DNA from: Clostridia bacterium
GTDB taxonomy: Bacteria; Bacillota; Clostridia; Oscillospirales; Acutalibacteraceae
Assembly: GCA_017466365.1 (NCBI GenBank)
Contig: JAFTUG010000007.1
Coordinates: forward strand, 1-64,000
Direction of reading: 5' to 3'
Length of the DNA: 64,000 bases
The notes under the pieces were generated by a model. That model ran no database searches and was not told the DNA's origin. It saw only the letters and a list, made by a program, of their open reading frames with translations. Each line of letters opens with the position of its first letter. The stretch's first letter is position 1. The position numbers and the translations under genes are program-made. This document shows, one piece after another, positions 61,642 through 64,000 of the stretch.

Positions 61642-62145
61642 TTAATCATGCCAATTGCCAACACCCTCAGTTGCACTAATTTTTTCAAGTAATTCAAGTG
61701 TACTCGGATCAATTATGGCAATACTGCGAATACCTGTTTCTTCTGGCTGATAAGTGTTTACCGTTTCCCACCAAAATCCTATATCATATCTTCCGGTAGA
61801 AGTTGTTATATAGATGGAGACACCAGATTGCGTTATTGACCCCTTCTCGGGATTGCTTCCGGAATAACTACCACCTCGTGATTCATAAGTCGCCTCAATT
61901 ATTTCACCGTCAACAACATCGAATAAATCTTGTATTTTATTGGGAAGATTTTCAATATTTTCCTTGATGTTTTTACACATAAGTTCTTCAAGAGCAGCAA
62001 CATCTTCATTCTTAAATGCCTCAATTATTCTTTCAGCACCGATATGCGAATGATATGTATACTGCTGATTAAGGCTTATTAAAGATTTGTTGTTCGGAAA
62101 TAGAGTCAAAAGAATTGCAACTATACTGACAATGATTTTTGACAT
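61642..62145 (-). CDS. DUF5104-like exported protein
   Basis: A 167-residue protein. Residues 1-20 are hydrophobic and look like a signal peptide without a lipobox Cys. The body ERIIEAFKNEDVAALEELMCKNIKENIENLPNKIQDLFDVVDGEIIEATYES (about 38-90) has the DUF5104 pattern (NTF2-like), then TSTGRYDIGFWWETVN (about 119-134). The function is unknown. A good ribosome site is not visible. The codon choice (more TCA, ACA, CTC-poor) and base style differ from neighbours, and the adjacent MITE-like repeat suggests a recently acquired segment. Confidence 0.65.
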   Translation of the reverse strand: MSKIIVSIVAILLTLFPNNKSLISLNQQYTYHSHIGAERIIEAFKNEDVAALEELMCKNIKENIENLPNKIQDLFDVVDGEIIEATYESRGGSYSGSNPEKGSITQSGVSIYITTSTGRYDIGFWWETVNTYQPEETGIRSIAIIDPSTLELLEKISATEGVGNWHD

Positions 62146-62312
62146 ATAAAAGCCTACTACATCAATCAGCAGACAATTATCTGATTGATTAAAAATTTAT
62201 GTAAAATCAAGTTTTCAACAACCATATTTTATCATATCTGCAATGCATTTTCAAGCAAGTCGAGTTTTCATTTTGTTAATTTGCAAAATTGATACAAAGC
62301 AAGGGGTTATTT

Positions 62313-63053
62313 TTATAACTCAAATCTCTTATAAAGCCAGTTTGCGCAAAGCTCAAACCATCCTTTGAGATGAGCGTTATATTCTTCTTCTGCTTTTGAA
62401 TAAACGGTATGGTCGGCAAGGGAGAAGCCGTGATATCCCTTTTCATAAATATGGATTTCAAAGGGAATCTTTGTCTTTTCAAGCGCAGATGCATATGCAA
62501 GAGAATTTTCAATGGGAACACAGCTATCCTCACAAGCCGCAACAATAATTGCAGGAGGTGTTTTATCGTCAACCTCTTTCTCAAGTGAAGGCACGGGAAA
62601 AGCAAGAATTCTGCTGATTGATTCAAGAATGCATGGATAAATCAGAATGCTTGCATTCGGGCGGATATCACCCATTGTTGAAACTGCAGCGCAGAGATGA
62701 CCGCCTGCGGAAAAGCCTATTGAAGCGATTTTTTCTTTGTCGACGCTCCATTCTTCTGCATTTTCGTGAATGATTTTCATTGCCTCATTCACGTCTGCCA
62801 TGGGCATTGAGAAATCATAGCCGTCTTTCGCAAGACCAACTGTATAGCGAAGCACAAAGGCTGCATATCCCTTTGCAAGGAAAGCAAGAGCAATCGGTTC
62901 AGTCTCACGGTCCGAGCAAAAGCGGTAGCCTCCGCCCGGAATAACAAGAACACCAGGTCTTATCTTCATGCGGGGCATCTCGGGCGATGCATCAGGAAGA
63001 TACACCGTAAGATTTGCTTTTTCGTTTGTTAATTCTATCTTAATTGTTTTCAT
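62313..63053 (-). CDS. Alpha/beta hydrolase, acetyl esterase-like
   Basis: A 246-residue cytoplasmic serine hydrolase. The oxyanion region VIPGGGYRFCSDRE (about 36-49) and nucleophile elbow GFSAGGHL (about 113-120, Ser115) match the BD-FAE/acetyl-xylan-esterase-like group. Asp is in ACEDSCVP and His in YEKGYHGFSLAD (about 207). It would remove acetyl or other short acyl groups from sugars. The start lies 1 base after the upstream gene's stop, with AAGAGGAA. It is third in a minus-strand operon with the Fe-S protein and prmA. Confidence 0.87.
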   Translation of the reverse strand: MKTIKIELTNEKANLTVYLPDASPEMPRMKIRPGVLVIPGGGYRFCSDRETEPIALAFLAKGYAAFVLRYTVGLAKDGYDFSMPMADVNEAMKIIHENAEEWSVDKEKIASIGFSAGGHLCAAVSTMGDIRPNASILIYPCILESISRILAFPVPSLEKEVDDKTPPAIIVAACEDSCVPIENSLAYASALEKTKIPFEIHIYEKGYHGFSLADHTVYSKAEEEYNAHLKGWFELCANWLYKRFEL

Positions 63054-63054
63054 A

Positions 63055-63729
63055 TTATTCCTCTTTTGGTTGGTTTTTGGGGCAAACTTTCATGCAGATT
63101 CCGCAGACCGATCCTCTGCCGATATGCTGAAACTGCTTTTTCATATACTGACTGCATGCCTCGGGATTGAATATTTCTTCACGGGGAGTATCGGGAGTCC
63201 AGTCTCCGCCCTTTATTGCATGAGCAGGACAGGCTTTTACGCAGATATCACATCCGTTGCAAATACTTTCTGCAAGCTTGTTGTCGCATTCAAACGGACA
63301 ATCCGTAAAAAGCGTTCCCAAACGGACGTAGCTTCCGTATTCATTATGAAGAAACAGAGAATTTCTGCCAATTGAGCCGAGACCTGCAAGGCAGGCTCCT
63401 TTTTTATGGGAAAATCTCGCCATATAATTCCAGCCGTCTTTATTGATGCTCTGCGAAGCGGCAACGGTTATATATTTATAACCTTTTCTCTGAAGAAACA
63501 TACCTGCCTGCAAAAGCATTGAGTCAATAAACGCATTTATATTGCGGTAATGATTGAAATATGTATGAGTTGGCTCATCTTCGATTTCATCAATAATGCT
63601 TTCGGAAAGCCTTGCAACAATGCTTACACCGAATGGCAAAGTCTCCTCGCAGTCATCAACTCTGAAAAATCCGACATCGGCAACGCCTTTTTCAAGCAGA
63701 AAAGCCTTTAATTCTTCCTGAACGCTCAT
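63055..63729 (-). CDS. QueG-like protein with two 4Fe-4S clusters
   Basis: A 224-residue ferredoxin-like protein. The C-terminal half has two CxxCxxCxxxCP motifs: CNGCDICVKACP (about 166-177) and CGICMKVCP (about 209-217) with an upstream Cys for each. The N-terminal MSVQEELKAFLLEKGVADVGFFRVDD and GLGSIGRNSLFLHNEYGSYVRLGTLFTD segments resemble epoxyqueuosine reductase. At 224 residues it is much shorter than QueG (about 380) and lacks the C-terminal part, so its activity is uncertain. The start overlaps the prmA stop (TAATG), so translation is coupled. Confidence 0.8.
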   Translation of the reverse strand: MSVQEELKAFLLEKGVADVGFFRVDDCEETLPFGVSIVARLSESIIDEIEDEPTHTYFNHYRNINAFIDSMLLQAGMFLQRKGYKYITVAASQSINKDGWNYMARFSHKKGACLAGLGSIGRNSLFLHNEYGSYVRLGTLFTDCPFECDNKLAESICNGCDICVKACPAHAIKGGDWTPDTPREEIFNPEACSQYMKKQFQHIGRGSVCGICMKVCPKNQPKEE

Positions 63730-64000
63730 TATTTCGCCGCCTTTGCTTCAAAGCAGAGCCATCCGCCGCTCTCATGGCGTGCAATGACTTCAAGCCCGTT
63801 TTCTTTAAAAGCCGCAAGAACATCCTGCTCTCTGGGCTCGATAATTCCCGAAGTAATGAAAACGGCATCGGGATTCATAAAATCTTTGACATTCTTGCAA
63901 AGACCGATAATTATATCGGCAACAATATTTGCGGCAATAATATCGAATTTACCAGTTACCTTATCTGTAGTTGAGCCCTGAAGAACGGTAAACTTCGGCT
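63729..64000 (-). CDS. prmA: Ribosomal protein L11 methyltransferase PrmA, C-terminal part
   Basis: The visible 89 residues are the C-terminal end of PrmA; the 5' end is beyond the window edge. GKFDIIAANIVADIIIGLCKNV matches the conserved FDIIxANIxA motif (the NILA loop) of PrmA, and FITSGIIEPREQDV and WLCFEA end are typical. PrmA methylates ribosomal protein L11 using S-adenosylmethionine. It is the first visible gene of the operon that includes the Fe-S protein and esterase. Confidence 0.92.
   Translation of the reverse strand, partial: PKFTVLQGSTTDKVTGKFDIIAANIVADIIIGLCKNVKDFMNPDAVFITSGIIEPREQDVLAAFKENGLEVIARHESGGWLCFEAKAAK

Overview
The window comes from a low-GC Gram-positive anaerobe, most likely a Clostridia member of the Oscillospiraceae/Ruminococcaceae type. 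The evidence is AT-rich intergenic DNA with TTGACA/TATAAT promoters, strong AGGAGG ribosome binding sites with frequent TTG and GTG starts, lipoprotein signal peptides, a TPP riboswitch, IspE (MEP pathway), DUF1846, a YloV-like gene beside recG, and a short intergenic repeat of a kind seen in gut Clostridia. This placement is inferred from gene content; no 16S or marker tree was available.

Layout: bases 1-2735 are the recombination end of an integrated mobile element (ParB-like protein, TnpW-like small protein, large serine recombinase of the TnpX type). It abuts two tRNA-Leu genes on the minus strand. Bases 3400-14640 hold housekeeping genes: a transpeptidase PBP, YchF, TcdA, an oligopeptide-type lipoprotein, a short DAK2 protein with RecG, a Usp-like protein, a BadF-type sugar kinase, BioY and a lysophospholipase-like hydrolase. 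Bases 14640-20260 hold a membrane-anchored PPM phosphatase with a long Thr-rich tail, a DapA/NanA-family aldolase, a MATE exporter and DUF1846. Bases 21100-25020 are a minus-strand operon (Gfo/Idh oxidoreductase, PHP phosphoesterase, GPH sugar symporter) whose PHP gene carries an in-frame TAA. Bases 25100-33150 hold a TIM-barrel isomerase, an ATP-grasp ligase plus Asp/Glu racemase pair (possible D-aspartate ligase system), NrdR, a lipoprotein, a YbaK deacylase, an acyl-CoA synthetase, a DUF212 protein and an Sfp-type PPTase.

Bases 33200-41010 hold a GH38 alpha-mannosidase, a TPP-riboswitch-controlled thiamine-precursor uptake operon (MTH1187 protein, permease, binding lipoprotein, ATPase), a membrane protein and a secreted LCAT-like hydrolase. 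Bases 41100-51890 hold a YfcC-type carrier, a tail-anchored metallophosphoesterase, an MFS transporter, TrkA-TrkH potassium uptake, an ECF sigma/anti-sigma/DUF5412 operon, YgjV and a second MATE exporter. Bases 51900-56140 are a complete carbohydrate ABC importer (ATPase, two permeases, binding lipoprotein). Bases 56200-64000 hold a large membrane-anchored M23 peptidase, RfbD, a PHP/HisK-like phosphatase with IspE, a MITE-like repeat, a DUF5104 protein of foreign appearance, an esterase, a QueG-like iron-sulfur protein and the end of PrmA.

The common themes are carbohydrate uptake and breakdown (NagK-like kinase, GPH operon, GH38, sugar ABC importer, isomerase), envelope building and remodelling (PBP, ATP-grasp/racemase, M23, RfbD, PPM) and vitamin uptake (biotin, thiamine precursor). 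I found no CRISPR array, prophage, restriction system or rRNA. The observations most worth a second look are the interrupted PHP gene, the ATP-grasp/racemase pair, the Thr-tailed phosphatase, the long cytosolic head of the M23 peptidase and the mobile-element junction at the tRNA-Leu pair.
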